From: Channa striata
Taxonomy: Eukaryota; Chordata; Actinopteri; Anabantiformes; Channidae
Length of the DNA: 64,000 bases
Direction of reading: 5' to 3'
NCBI GenBank assembly: GCA_033026295.1
Contig: CM065182.1
Span: 18,970,215-19,034,214, forward strand
Shown here: piece after piece, positions 13,098-26,818 of the stretch
Layout of the letters: each line of letters opens with the position of its first letter
Numbering within the stretch: the first letter of the stretch is position 1
Translations under genes and position numbers: made by a program
The notes under the pieces: model-generated
What the model was told of the DNA's origin: nothing
Databases searched by the model: none
The model's input: only the letters and a program-made list of their open reading frames with translations

Positions 13098-16000
13098 TCA
13101 CAGCTGAATGATGGTGATGGCTGACTCGTACCAAACCCAGAAGCCAGGATAGACAGGTTCGCTAAAAGCGGCCTTAAAACGGTGAATGAGCGACATGTTG
13201 TCACCCACAGCATAGAAGGAGAGGGTGCCCCCAGCGTGGTCCAGGAACACCCCAATGCGGGAGGAGTAAGGTGCCTTGACCTCTATCTGGTCCTTGTTGT
13301 GACGGGCTGAGTAACTTGCATCAGAGCAGAAGAGGCTCCAAGACTTGCGGTTGTAGCCAATGCGGCAGCTGTCTCCGTAACCAGTCCTTTTGATGCCTTT
13401 GTAGGTGACGCCAATGGCAGCTCCCTCCCCACTCCAGTCAATCTCCCAGTAGTAGGCACCACCAGAGAGGGCCTCTTTACACAGGACCTGGGGCAGGGAG
13501 TCAAATCTGGCAGGGTGGTCGTTGTAAGTCTGAGGCTCTCTCTTCAGGGTCGCTTTTCTGTTTCCTCGAGACAAGTAGAGCTGTCTGTAGGCTGTGTTTT
13601 GGTCCAGAGTCAGCTGACAAGCATCTAGAAGGAGACATAAAGACAATTGAATTTTATTTACAGAAGGAAGTATTTATCTACGTGGCTTAGGTTAAATGTA
13701 AATGAGCAAAACCAAGACCCAGCAAGTCCCAGCAAAAGCAACCAAATGACCCCTCACCTTTGCCCCACTACCCTAAAGGATGCAGAGGTAAAAGAATGTA
13801 ATTAGGATTTGCAGTTCTGTTGGGTGTTTAACTAGCTCCTGTGATGGAAAGTGATCGGAGGTTAAGGTGGGGACCCTCTGGCTGTACACACAGAAATCAG
13901 AATAATCCCAGGGGTTAGCAATCACCTGCCTGCTGTGTACTTTCACTTCTGCAGATCACAGTACGTGGGACACGCGGTGGCCTCGGCCAGATCTGCCAGG
14001 CCTATTATCTGGAACACCAGAGGAATTGACACTGTTTGTGAATCCGACCACAAACAGAAGTCTATCTCGCAAAGCGAATCCTTAATTATGAAGTGAGACT
14101 GAAACCATGTGAGAGATCTTTTCCAGTGATCCTAAAGGCTGTAATTGATTCACCAAGCTTGGATAGTTAGCCTCCAAGATTAGAAAAGTACAAATGAGTA
14201 AGGGAAGGGAAAGTCCCTCTTTTATTAGACAAGCATTCCCCATTGAAATATTTTGCTACTAATTCGACTGGTTATCTAACATCAAGTTTTTGAAAGAAAA
14301 GAATGGGATAATTAAAGTGGCTCACAAAGATCACAAAGCTATGCAAACGTAAATCAATCCCAGCATGTGTAAGTACTGTGGGACAAATGGCATTTACTAA
14401 AATCAGATCTTGTGGTCAGCCACAGGGTCTGACAGAGAAGCTCATCAGCATCTAATTTGCCTCATGCACTGAAACCACCAAGAGGAGTGAACTGTGTCAC
14501 TGCAGAAAACAGGATTAGAGAAGCAGAGACTCACATTTCAGGAAATCCTCCCTGTACCGGGGTTCCTGTACTGGAGCGGCTAAAGTGGACTGGAGAGATT
14601 TGTACTGCACGACAGCTTCATCGTCTGTGGAAGTAAGAACACATACAATACGATACGGATGAGCAGCAGTACCACAGAGAATAACTTTATATTACATCAC
14701 ACCAGTAATTACAGAAAATAAACTGCCACTACTGCACCTGTGACAACACTTAAAATTAAGATGTGGGCATTGTGAATCTTCTGAGTCACCCTCTGTAAAA
14801 CTGATCTAAATTGTCCAAGTCCATGCAACTTAATTTCTATATGTCAGAGTGTGTTTGTGCAAACCTTCTGGCAGTTTTGTATCCTAATCAGTGTAAACCT
14901 CTAACATGCAACACCCTTAATGACCTCCAGCCTCCTTCCAGTGAAACCATGTCCCGCCCATGGTCAAACAAGATTGCACAAAAGCTTTTGAGTACACAGG
15001 GAGTTGTAAGTCTATTTGACTTGGTCAATTGCTCCTAAACCTTTAGTTCTCGTCAATATAATTTCCAGTATCCATAAAACAAGTAAATGTCTTTACAACT
15101 TTGGTGTTCACATAAAGTCAGCAAAGTTATGGTTGTTTTTCTTGAATGAGTGACTTACTTTTAATTGACCGTCTCTTTTTGGAGTCATCCAGTTCACAGA
15201 AGGGCATTTTGTTAACTGCAATTAAAATAAAAAAGAATGAGTTAAGCTTTTACTGAGGGTGACATCTTCAGGTTTTTACAATGAACCTTTGTTCATGGCA
15301 GCTCCGCACTCACCTGTCTTGGCCACTTTGACCATCTCTTCGTTGCCGAATTCATTCAGGTGCTGTTTCATCTCAGAAACAGCTTTGGTGACCGGGTCAA
15401 AGGAGAAGTAGGGGTTCACACTTACTGTGGGCAGCTCCTCAGCCTCTGTCTGGGCTATCAGCATGTGGTAGCTCTAACACAGAAGCACAGGAAAGGTTTA
15501 GGAAACTGACGGATGGATGGTGGAACTGTGGCTAGAACCTCCTGCGAGTCTTGCAGTGCGTCTTAATGTTTTGATTTTTACCTGGATGAAGTGGATGTGG
15601 TCCTCAGTACGGGACAGCTGGGTGATCTCATTGTCTCTCCTCCTCAGATCAGCGATCTCGTTGTTCAGACGCTCCATGTGGCCTTCAGCGTTGTTGAGTG
15701 CTGCTCTCTTGTTGGAGGAGATCATCTTACTCATCTCTTGCTGCATCCTCTCGATGGAGCGCATCATGTCGCCAAACATCTTGTCGCATTCCTGCAGTGC
15801 TCTCTGGGCCGAGTTCTACAAAGAAAACAGAGAGGAATGCAATGAATCAACTGGTGTCATACTGCTTTTACAAGCACAGTGAGGTAATCTGTCATCTCCC
15901 CTACATAAAGGAATGTTGTCTTTCTTGGTGGCCGATTTAACTTTCCATTCAACCTGTAGTGGTTAGTCTGGTCTTATCGGTGTTCTGAATGGTGGTGACA

Positions 16001-17042
16001 CAAACCTTGAGTGAGTCCACCGCTGCCTTAAGTTCCTCCATCTGCTTGAGACGGTCATGAATTTTCTCTTGAATTTCAGCCTGGGTGGCACCCAGTCGTT
16101 GCTAAGGAGAGAAAAACACACAGTGTTGATAATGATAACAGTTGTTAATTTAGTCTTTGAATCTATAAAAAACTAAAACATCTTGTTAAATTTTTTTTAA
16201 CCATTAATCTTTATAAAAAACTGTGTCCGACTCAGATTTGACACTGGAAGCTGTAGAAACTGTAATTACGGACTTGTTCCATCTACTATGAGCTTCATTT
16301 TTATGTACTACCTGCCACGGTGTAACGATCCATGGTATGTGCTGTACATTAATTTACAAATGACAAAATGTTCATGTATAATAAACCCTACTTGTCAAGT
16401 TTAGCATTTATAGATCTCCTGTTGCGAAGCCAGTGACGGTTTGAAGAAGCAGTAAAATGTTCTTACCTGTTCCTCAGACCTCTCCTGCTCTGCAGACACC
16501 ATGTCGTGACCTTTGTGTTCTTTCACTGTACACAGGACACAGATGCACATCTGATCAGTGCGACAGAACAGCTCCAGACCCTTCTGATGCTGGGGACAGA
16601 TCTGCCTGTCCAGGTGGCCGATTTCATCCACCAACTTGTGCCGTTTAAACGTTGTGGACTCATAGTGAGGCTTCAGATGCTTCTCACAATAGGAGGCCAG
16701 GCACATCAGGCAGGTCTTGATGGCTTTGTATTTCTTGCCAACGCAGATGTCACAACCTACATCCTGGGGTCCTGCGTGGTTGTAATCCGGCGACGGGGGT
16801 GGAGGTGGAAAGGATTCTGAGCTGCGTTGAATGGTGGACTGCCGGGAGCTTCCCATGCGCCTCGGCGTGGGCCTCTTGTTGTAGGTGACCCTGCACTCTG
16901 GGCAGAGGTATGTGCCCGTGTAGTCAGCATGGTCCCAGTAGGTTTTCAGGCAAATGGAGCAGAAGATGTGGCCACAGGGGATAGATACAGGATCCCGGAG
17001 GTATTCCTTACACAGGTAGCAGGCGTCCTGGTCAGATGACAT
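13098..17042 (-). CDS. TRIM E3 ubiquitin ligase A (RING, B-boxes, coiled coil, PRY/SPRY), finTRIM/TRIM16/25-like
   Basis: Coding exons, 5' to 3': 17042-16467 (576 nt), 16101-16006 (96), 15815-15582 (234), 15473-15314 (160), 15215-15159 (57), 14624-14535 (90), 13624-13098 (527). All phases agree and give 579 aa. Exon 1 holds a C3HC4 RING (C8, C11, C23, H25, C28, C31, C47, C50). A proline-rich linker (FPPPPPSPD) follows, then a first B-box (GCDIC...CLMC...CEKH) and a second (CPQH...CICVLC...HKGH). The 96- and 234-nt exons encode charged helical sequence typical of the coiled coil. The last exon is PRY/SPRY (FDSLPQVL, YYWEIDW, SWSLFCSD, VFLDHAGG). TRIM proteins are RING E3 ligases; fish members of this class are mostly linked to antiviral immunity. 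A TATA-like box lies about 100 nt upstream of the ATG. The exact subfamily needs a tree. Confidence 0.93.
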
Positions 17043-17137
17043 GGAGACAACTTGGTGATGTTCCCTCTAATACAGTAAAAATGGTGACTCCTTTCAGCAC
17101 ACTGGCAAAGTGATCTCACAAGTCTTACTGGTGCAAG

Positions 17138-17144
17138 TTATATA
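17138..17144 (-). promoter_or_regulatory. TATA box of TRIM gene A
   Basis: The minus strand reads CTATATAAC here, 96 nt upstream of the ATG at 17042. Transcription would start about 25-30 nt further on, near 17110, giving a short 5' UTR in the same exon as the start codon. The position fits, but this is motif evidence only. Confidence 0.5.
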
Positions 17145-20100
17145 GAGTAAACAGAGAGGGAGGATAAACTGGTTGGGCCGAAACCAGTAAAACAAGGGCG
17201 GGGCAAGAAAGGGACACAGCCTCCATTCGTTACAGAATGGGAGAAGGATAATTGAAAGTGTGATCATAAAAAGTGGCCTTGAGTAGAGCAAAAATGAACA
17301 TCTTCAGTCGTATTTTTAGTTTCCTTTCTGCATTATAATTAATAGCAAAATCTAAGTGTTCTATAAGAACCCAGCGTGATAAGTGAAATAACTTATAATA
17401 ATAATTTGTATTTGCAACCTATAAACAGATGAGTTACGTGCAGCGTTCAATTATAACATGGCTTTGATTAAATAATGCAGTGTGATATAACCAGTTGTGT
17501 GTCCGGATTTACTATTCAGTGCAATCTGGTATGTGGTGTGTTTGTCCTTTGTCAGATCTTTGACTCATAATAATTTAACTTCTTTCCCTGTAAATCAACT
17601 GTTATGAGTCATCAGTGACTCCACTCAGGATGTATATATGGTCAAAGAAATAATGACATTTAGTGAAGTTGAATTAGCTGCTTCGTTTGCCTGTGGTTAA
17701 ATTTCACCACTTGTAACTGGTTAATTATTAACCCTGGTTACTTTTACTTTGCCTTATATTGTAACTGATTTTGTTTAACAAGACACCACTGTTTATACAG
17801 GCCAGTGACTTTCTCTATTTGTGGTACAATATCAAATGTAATCCTATCCCAAATACCAACATTTACCTTCCGAGCTTCCAGCAGTTATTCAAATGATCCG
17901 AGCTAGAAGTCTTTTCCTGTATATTTCATTTTACAGTGAACACACCTCCCCATTAAGACGGAGTTTCACAGCCGTTGCAAATGGAGACAGGAATGCAACT
18001 ACACTTGATAGCCCAGATAACAGGAGGGCCGAGAAAGCCTGCCTAAAAGATTCCATTGTTTTAGAGCCAGCAGGGCCGAAGCAGAGTGCCAAGCATTGTA
18101 AGGGTCTGTTGTCTATCAACAACAGTAACTACAGTTGACAAGCAAGAAGAAATGTAGCATCTTATTTGACAAAAAAAAAAATTCCGCTGTCGAGACATTC
18201 TGATGCAACCGTGCAGAGAGACTTGATGCAGTCCTGATACCAGGGGAAAGAACTGTGTCAACAAAAGCATACACTTAGACTGAAATTTTACATTTAATTC
18301 ATTTTTATAAAAATAATTTGTTGAAATAAATGCTGTGACATCCCAAATATGTTAAACCACTGATTTGTTATTGCAAATTGCAGATAGTATGTACATTATG
18401 GCCTTTTTCTCTCAATAATTGACAAAGCTGAAATTCTTAGTTTAGTTAATATTTACTACCCCTATACTTTGCACATATACCTAAAGTTTTTACTGGCAAC
18501 GACAAATGTACAGTAAAGAAATATTGTAGAGTCTCTTTGCAGAGTTCTAGTGACTTTATGGTCAAGTTATATTAACAAATATGATTTTCTCAGCATTCAA
18601 AATGGCAGATGGCTCAAAAAATTGTTGTACAGTTGTTTTACGAGAAAAATTGGACCTTTAACCCTTTTTTGAACCAGGACTGGGACTTTATTGTCATAAA
18701 AAAGTATAGAAATTTTATTGCGAAGCCTTGCCTATTGGTCAACACTTTACATAGATATTTTTTAAAGCCTTTTCTCTGTGACTTCTGTGCTTACTGACAT
18801 TTTTATGCTCAGAATGTGTTTCATTGTGGGTAGAACCAAAATATCAGCCAAGTACGTAGTCATTACTTAACATGACCTTCTTTAAACCTAAATGCATGTG
18901 TGACATAAACCAAATACAACTGTCAACAATCCTAAAAAAAGGGTTTTTACAGTAAAATAAATATTTTGGACCCGTTTTACAATAACTTCAAAATATGGGG
19001 CCATTATTTTGGGATTATTTCAGGCTTTATATGTTTTTTATGTTTTTTTTTGGGACCTACTTCTCTGAAGTAAACTCAGATGCATGCATGAACTTGGTAT
19101 TACAACAGTGATGCTTGCGTGCAGCTGTCCATTCACATTTGGCCAAAGTCTATTTCAGCATTCTTAGTCTTTCTGCATTTACCAGCATCAACAGTCTTTT
19201 CCACTGTTTTGCCAAAACACACAAAAAGTTGCTTCCTGTTTTTATTACTCATTCTCGGTGCATTGGGACCTTGTTTTGTTAGTTCAAATGACCTACTGTG
19301 TTCTCCTGCACTTGTCCTGCAGAAAGCATGCTGGCTGCACCCTAATCAAAGACCTTTCGCCTTGATTGTCGATATGACTGTGGAGTTTCTGTTTGCATCA
19401 TCACAGTACACCGAGGCTTATGGCAGACATGCTCCTGTTTTGCTGATGTGTGCAAATCTCATTAAAGTTTCATGTATACGACATTATCAGGCTTCATGTT
19501 CATTTTACAATAGCCCTTTAAACTAACAACATGCTCTGTATAGTCTTTGTCTTTCTATCATAAATCAGAGCCACAAGTTTTCCCTCTCTCCAATAGCAAA
19601 ATACAGTGGTTAATCTGTAAGCCCTCCCTTAACTCTGGAGGAAGGAAGGAAAACTGGCTTATCAGAAACCTGACCAAATATGGAGAGGTGAAACTACCCA
19701 GCATATGAAGTAAGGCATGAAATGTAATTGAAGGTGAAGCCAATGTAGTTTTTACTGACGTTACAATTGACAGACAGGAAATGTAATGGACAATATATTA
19801 TGCTTTAATAGGGTTGTTTCAAACAAGAGCCGTTAGGGTTGAAACTTTCAAAGTAATACTGTGAAACCCACTTGAATGGTGTAAATGGAGCAGGAGTATT
19901 GGTGGAAACCAGTCGTTTAGAACTAATTAAAATGCTAATGAGCGACTGTGATGTCACTGGACACTTCATGTTGCAGAACGAGTTGGGGGTCTTCCCTGTT
20001 CACCCTGGCTCTTTTTAAATAACCCTGCATTAATTGTGAGTATGAATGTGACATTTTTAAAAATGCTAAAAAAAAAGAGAGAGAGAGAGAAATATTACTT

Positions 20101-21019
20101 GTGCTGAAGTATGCAAACAAATATGTGAAACATGCGTTTCAGCAACACACCTGGAACTAACAGGAATGTTCTGTCAGCGTGCACGTCCATGAGCGTGAGT
20201 GTTTCCGTTTGTTGTCCCAGCCCTGAAATTTTCTTCCTGCTGCACAAACAGGTGCATATCTACAGTTACAAATTCACTTGCACATTAGACCGAACCGGTT
20301 TAACTGGTTTCAGTGTAAATACTACAGCTTTGACCTCCAGTCGCTCTTGGCCAAAGCACCTGCAGCAAGCTAAAGCTTCAAACATGTTTTCACTGGTAGA
20401 AAAAAAAGCAAGCACAGATACTGGACTTTTCTGTGAAATTCTGCTGGAGCTCAGTGTGTTTGTTTATTGGGTGGTCCCTCAAATTCCTACAGTACCTAGG
20501 CAGCTTTTTATGTTTGTCAGACTATAACCGGTTTAAGACAATGGCGATTCTGCCTTGCAACAATAGGTGGAAATACAGCTGCCGAGAAGTGTGTGCGCAA
20601 TTCATCCACAGATGAGCCACATGAGAAATTTGAGAATAAAGGAAACTGGAGGGAAATGGGAGTGTTTTTCATGCACATTATTTGCTGTCCTTTCTGTTGC
20701 TTTTCATTCATTCTCTTTCGTTCACTCTGTCCTCTGTCTCTCTCCTCTCCTGTCTGTCCACCCTTACTTTCTTGCTCTGCCTCTCCCTCCTCGCTCAACC
20801 TGCTTATCTAAACTGGGCAGGGCTCTCGATATACTCACAGCACAGCACAGGGGGAGGGCCTTGCCTGCTTTCAATCAATAACCTCTGGAATTCAGAAATA
20901 CAAGTAGGTCCTGTCTCTGGCAGGCTGTACCACACTCTTGAGGGCGGGCTCCCAGGAACACACGACAAAATTTCTATCTGCTTCTGGCATTCTCTTCGTC
21001 TGTTACCGCAGGTCTGACA
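17145..21019. other. 4-kb shared upstream region of the divergent TRIM pair
   Basis: Both TRIM genes are transcribed away from this interval. No coding exon was recognised; the two longest frames (19119-19526 and 20132-20527) look like chance. The end nearest TRIM gene B (about 20970-21012) is pyrimidine-rich and finishes in ACCGCAG just before its ATG, so a noncoding exon of gene B may lie upstream. A (GA)n run sits at about 20076-20090. Confidence 0.5.
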
Positions 21020-24000
21020 ATGGCTGATCACACGTCGCCAGATTACTTTAGCTGTTCCTTGTGTCTGAACCTTCTGAGGGATCCTGTGGCCATCCCCTGT
21101 GGGCACAGCTTCTGTATGGACTGCATCAGTGGCTACTGGAATGAAGCTGACTACACAGGGATTTACATTTGTCCCCAGTGTAAGATCACATTCACCCAGA
21201 GGCCTGTGCTGCGGCCCAACGCCACTCTGAGCATGGTGGCCGAGAAGATCAAGAAGAGCGGGCTGAACCTCAACCTCAGCACGTCCCAGGTGAATGCTTA
21301 CGCTGGATCAAATGATGTCCCCTGTGACTTCTGCACTGGGAAAAAATTAAAGGCTGTCAAGTCCTGTCTCAACTGCCTGGCGTCCTACTGCGAAAAGCAC
21401 CTGAAGCCTCACTATGAATCAGCCACATTCAAAAGGCACAAGCTGGTGGATGAGCTGGGAAACCTGGACAGGAAGATCTGCCAACAGCACCAGAAGTCCC
21501 TGGAGCTCTTCTGTCGAACAGACCAGATGTGTATCTGTGCTCTCTGCACAGTCAGTGAACACAGAGGGCATGACATTGTCTCTGCTGAGGCAGAAAGGGG
21601 CGAGAAGCAGGTAAGAAAAAACTCCTTGTCTCGTGTTGTGAATCCTATTGTTCCCCTCACAGAATCAAAGGGACTTTGTGTTAGAAAGATAAGCAGTTTT
21701 ATGAGACAAACCAAAAAGGGTCTTTCTGATTTAAAGGGTTTTTCAGGGAGATTAACTTTTCAAATTTTTTAAAGGTTAGAGATACAGCACATTTGGAGTG
21801 AATTGAGTTCAACTATGGTTTCCCCAACTCCTGTCCTGGGACTAAGGCTTGTGGTTGTACTTTGACCCGTTTCACCGATGGTATCGGCTAGTCTGACAGG
21901 CATTCACCGCCAAAATAAATCCAGCTCCCTGATTAGCTGTGCAGAGCCCGGGGGAGTGTCTTACACTTATCACCTCTGAAAGCCGCTTTTCAGAGAATGT
22001 GCTGTTCCAGCTGTGGGATCGATAGACAGATTCGTCCTTCTGCTGCGCTGGTTCCCACCTGTGGGAGTGGGCCTCTAGTGATACTAGAATGTCAGGGAGT
22101 CAAGGCCTTCAACAGTGTCTGATCAGCCAATGTTGTAACCACAGCGATCCACATTCAAATGACACATCAGTTCTTTAGAATCCCTGTGAAAAAATCTGTG
22201 GAGGAGATTACGGTGTCAGCAGCGTCGGTGTGCATGTTTTGAGCAGTTATAGCTGTACTCATGAGTAACTGAGGAGGAGTGTTTTTATGGCAGCGACGAT
22301 TGTGGGTTAAGGGATTTTTTAAGCATGATGAAGCCATAATTCATCCTACTGTTTTCTTTACAACATGGGGAATCTGGTTCCTCTCAGCTAGTGATTTACA
22401 ACCTGAGTCTTACAGATCTCGCTCCCCTCCCCCTCTCATGTTCCCTAGATTCCCCACATTCCTCAAGCTTATCTTCAAGAATGGTCGGTGGGCTTGAGTG
22501 AAAGCGGAATTAGAAGCCCTCTGTTCCACATGTCAGGGCCGTGTGCACCTTGAAACGTCTTTTTAAAAGTCAGGCAGCGGTAGATTCACATTCCTGAAAT
22601 GGCCAGAATTCCAGTACAGTTTTTTCCCTCCTCTCCCTCTGAGATAAAAGCTGGCTGTATTAATAAGATTCTTTGAGTAAAGTTTATTAGACATGCCGAA
22701 GGGGCTCCCCAGGTATTTCACAATGAGAAAACTGTTGAACCAACAAATAAGAGTCTTTTTTTCTCGTGAAAACAACATCTAATTAATGGGATTTAATGCA
22801 ATTACTTTGCTCATAACACAGCATAATGTGTTAGAAGCATCAACGTCAGCTGTCAGCAAGGGGCTGACTGTAAGCAAATGTAGATGGTTGTGTAATGGTT
22901 CTTTATTCTGCAGAAACTACTTGGAGTCTCCCAAACTGAGATTAAACAAAAATGCCAGGAAAGGGTAAAGGAGCTGGAGGAACTAAAGACTGCAGTAGAT
23001 TCCCTGAAGGTAAAGACTGTGTTGATAAAATGTTTTGTGTTTCTTTTTTTCTGCCTACTGCTGTGATTTTCACAAAAAATGCTATTGATATAATACACAC
23101 TACTTCATGCTTCTTGGAAGAATTAGACTACAGTTGCAGTTTCTTCTGTAAACAACTGACATCCTGAGTGTCCTGTCCAGAACTCGGCCCAGAGAGCCAT
23201 GGTGGAGAGCCAGAAGATGTTTGAGGACATGATTCGCTCCATTGAGAGGATGCGATCAGAAGTGACCAAGCTGATTGGCATTAACGAGAAGGCGGCTTTC
23301 AGCCAGGCCGAGTCTTTGGTCGAGCGACTGGAGCAAGAGATTGACGAACTGAAGAAAAAGGAGTCCGGACTGAAGCAGCTGTACAGCACTGAGGACCACA
23401 TCCACTTTTTGCAGGTAATGAACCAAGAGAAGGATGTTGAGTTTCTGTCAACACATAACTGCTGCTAAAACCAACATCTGTGTCTCAGTCTCTTGAGTCA
23501 GATGCCACAGCAGCTCTGTGTATGTCACTTCCCTCATTTGTATTGCCACATGTCACAACCCTCTGACTTTGGAGTAAAACATAATCTGATGTACTGGCTT
23601 GTCAATATATTTCCATTGTAGCAGTACTTACTGGATATTAATATTTATGATTAGAAAATATACATTTGGATTTTTACACTAATGAAACTGTTACAACTCT
23701 TCTTGATGATCAAACTAGTCATGTTGCTTCTGTGATGTGACACTTCACCTTGATCTCAACATTGGCTTTTTTCCCTCAGAATTTCAATTACCTCTGCACC
23801 CCCACTGATGACGGCTTCATACCCAAAGTGACAGTGAATCCGGACTTTTCCTTTGCGGCAGTCAGGAAAGCTGTGGCTGAAATCAAGGAACGCCTCGAGG
23901 AGTTTGGCAGAGAGGAGCTGCTCAGGATCTCCAAATCAGGTACGACCTTAGCAACAGAAATACTTGCAAAAGATGGGAATTAAACCCCCAAACTCAAATT

Positions 24001-24944
24001 AGTTAAACGTGAACTTGTTGTGTCCTGCAGTAAATGAGGTCCCAGTCTACACTACAGAAAGTCGAACACTGGACAGAAGGAGCAGAGGTGAGTCCTGTCA
24101 CATTGCATACGATTATAAGGCTAAAGGTTATTTATGTTGAGTAGAAGGCAAAGCACAAAGCAGTTGCTTCAAACGTTCTCAAAATACACAATCAAAAAAT
24201 GAAAAGCATGTGTGTGGGTGTGTGCAGTTCACATTGACCTAACACCTTTTATCTGCAGCCAAAGAAATGACAGTGGACAACACTCCCCCTCTAGAGCCAA
24301 GGAACAAAGCAGACTTTGTAAAATGTAAGTTTCCAGTTTATTTACAGGAAATATAACAAATTAAAACCAAATTCTCTAACGCTGAAAAGAAATGTTACAA
24401 AATGTGTTTGTTTTGGTCATCAGACTTCTGCCAGCTGAAATTAGACCCCAGCACAGCCTATAAGGAGCTGTACATCTCTGAAAGCAGCAGAAAAGTCACA
24501 CGCACCAGGGACCTGCAGCCCTACGGAGACAACCCCGAGAGGTTTGACAGTTTCGCCCAGGTGCTGTGTCGGGAGGCCCTGTCTGGAGGCCGATTCTACT
24601 GGGAGATCGAGTGGAATGGGGAGTTCTCTGTTGGAGTGGCCTACAAGGGCATCAGCCGAAAGGGCAAAGGCTCGCTCTGTCTCCTGGGCTACAACGACAA
24701 GTCCTGGAGTCTTCTCTGTTCAGACTCCGGTTACTCTGCCTGGCACAACCGGGTGGACAAAGCCGTGAGTGGCCCCCACTCCCCCAGGATAGGTGTGTAC
24801 CTGGACCACACCGCAGGTGTGCTGGCCTTCTACAGCATAGGCAACACCATGACCCTCCTGCACAGGTTTGAGACCAAATTTGTTGAGCCCCTTTATCCAG
24901 GCTTTGGAGTTGGAACCTCTGTCAGATTATGTAATGTGAAGTAA
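21020..24944 (+). CDS. TRIM E3 ubiquitin ligase B, inverted paralogue of TRIM gene A
   Basis: Coding exons: 21020-21610 (591 nt), 22914-23009 (96), 23181-23414 (234), 23780-23939 (160), 24031-24087 (57), 24259-24324 (66), 24424-24944 (521). They are phase-consistent and give 574 aa. The RING (C12, C15, C27, H29, C32, C35, C51, C54) starts almost at the N-terminus in a context (DYFSCSLCLNLLRDPVAIPC) close to finTRIM RINGs. Two B-boxes follow (PCDFC...CEKHLKPHYES; CQQH...CICALC...HRGH), then the helical coiled-coil exons, then PRY/SPRY (FDSFAQVL, FYWEIEW, SWSLLCSD, VYLDHTAG). Exons 2-5 have the same lengths as in TRIM gene A. It differs in lacking A's proline-rich RING/B-box linker. The role inferred from family is a cytoplasmic ubiquitin ligase with SPRY-mediated target recognition; the target is unknown. 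Confidence 0.94.
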
Positions 24945-25762
24945 TTATCAATATTTGAGCCCTCATCTAAATGTCTGAAATACTGTCTGCTTTTTTTTAT
25001 ATATATATATATATTTTATACAACAGTGCTTTGGAAACATGTATTTTCAAACTGTACCAAACCACACAAGAGAACTTTGATTGCTTATTTTTTTTAATAT
25101 AAATGTATATACTGTTTTATCTGTAAACAACACATATTAACTTTTGCACTGTGCTGTCAAATCAGTTTGATTATTGTTTTCGTAGGCATTTTTGAAATAT
25201 ATAACTACACAAGTACAATGTAAAGAAAGTATTATTCCTGTTAGCATCTGATAGTAACTGCTGGATGGTATTATAATATGTCAGTACGTAATAAATCTCA
25301 CTCTTAACTGACAAATCTGTCAAAGTTATATGTACCTCCAAAAATATTTAATACAGTTACACTTGTTTTTTCTAAAGAAAGGGTGTGATGCATTTTGAGT
25401 GATGATGTAATACAATGATGAGTCAGAAGAAATGTACACTGAGACAACCTCAAGGTACATTTTTTATGATGTCATTACACTGTTGGGTAATATTATTGCC
25501 TTATATATTGTACTTTTATGAAAGTATGAGTATTACGAAAACATACGTGTTGGTGCATTAACAGGTATTATGGTTCCAGTTCATCACAACAATATTTCTT
25601 TCTCATTTCATTTTGTCATGTTTTTATATTATCAAGTAGTTGTCAGATAAGCTGCTGGGAGTCATTTGAGTTCTTATTTTTCCACTTTTATTTAATTTGT
25701 TTATGTTTTCTTATGTAATAGACAAGCAAGTATAACTGTATCCAAAACTTTTTGACTTTTGT

Positions 25763-25794
25763 AATAAAATTATTCATTGATAGGTCTAAATAAA
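25763..25794 (+). terminator. Poly(A) signals of TRIM gene B
   Basis: AATAAA occurs at 25763-25768 and 25789-25794, about 820-850 nt after the stop at 24944. The 3' UTR between is AT-rich, with a (TA)n run near 24999-25013. These are the clearest tandem hexamers downstream of the gene. Confidence 0.55.
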
Positions 25795-25829
25795 GATCTA
25801 TGTGAATTACCAGAATTTTGCATTTTTCA

Positions 25830-26810
25830 AAATTATCTATTTCAACACAATACTACTGTATTGATTTTGTTCAGTTAAATGTTTATGTGGATTACAAATG
25901 AGGGATATCACAACTTTTTTATGCTTTAAGAACAGTTTATGGTTTAACAAAAAGTTTAAAAAACTCCAATCACTAGAGATGGAATTTGAACTTTTGCTGT
26001 ATTTAACTGCTGTGAGCCATCCCATTCATAATCACATGTATCTATGAATCAGACCACCTGCTCTAAAATGAACGGATACCTTTTGAAGACAGTCGCAAAG
26101 CCTCCATCTGTTGGTTGATTACAGGAACTGAACTGAAATTAAAAAACGGGAGTTGTTGCTGTGATCTACCTCCCACAATATCAGCATAACTGCTCTACAC
26201 TGTATCTTCAAATGTGCATTGAGATAACTGTAGAAAAAAAGTAATGCAAGATGCTTCACGTTTCTTCACAAATCCACAATATAACATATTACAAGAAGCA
26301 ATACACCGTTAAATAGGTGCAAATGACAGCATACACACAATTTGTGTCTTAAAGGGGTTCCGATCACTATATTCATCTTTGGCTTTAAAAACCTTGGTTC
26401 CTTTTAACTAACATAGTGCAAATACATTTTATTTATTAAGTTAAATCCTTACAAGGAGGTTCTTTGTAGAACCAAGTTTGTCTAATGTCTGCACATTGTT
26501 AAGCCACAGCGTAACAATAGCTTTTTTCTCTTTCAGTAAATACAAACCATGCCTCAGACAATGAAGCGATTAAATTTGGACATCATTGATTTAGTTATTT
26601 ACAGCTGAAATGGCTTTGGAAAGTATTCAGGTTAACTTCAATTCACTGCATTGATGAATGAATACCAAATTAAGAGTGTTGCTGCACTTTGACCTGATGT
26701 CTCCTGTTTCCTTTTATTATCTACCCATGGCAAAATAAAACTGCAGGTAACTTTTATCTATTGTACACAGAAGCCAAGGAGTCTGAAAAAATTACAATTT
26801 TTAACAATAG
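25830..26810. other. Gene-free gap between TRIM gene B and atp5mg
   Basis: AT-rich sequence between two convergent 3' ends. I see no exon, RNA gene or clear repeat in it. Confidence 0.5.
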
Positions 26811-26818
26811 ATAATAAG

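Noticed and set aside
19119..19526. 135-codon open frame between the TRIM genes
   Set aside because: No domain, odd composition, no splice or promoter support; a frame of this length is expected by chance in 64 kb.
20420..20440. TTCTGTGAA (GAS-like STAT site) near TRIM gene B
   Set aside because: A nine-base degenerate motif is expected by chance at this density; no companion ISRE was clear.
20132..20527. 131-codon open frame upstream of TRIM gene B
   Set aside because: Low-complexity, unrecognisable translation and no supporting signals.
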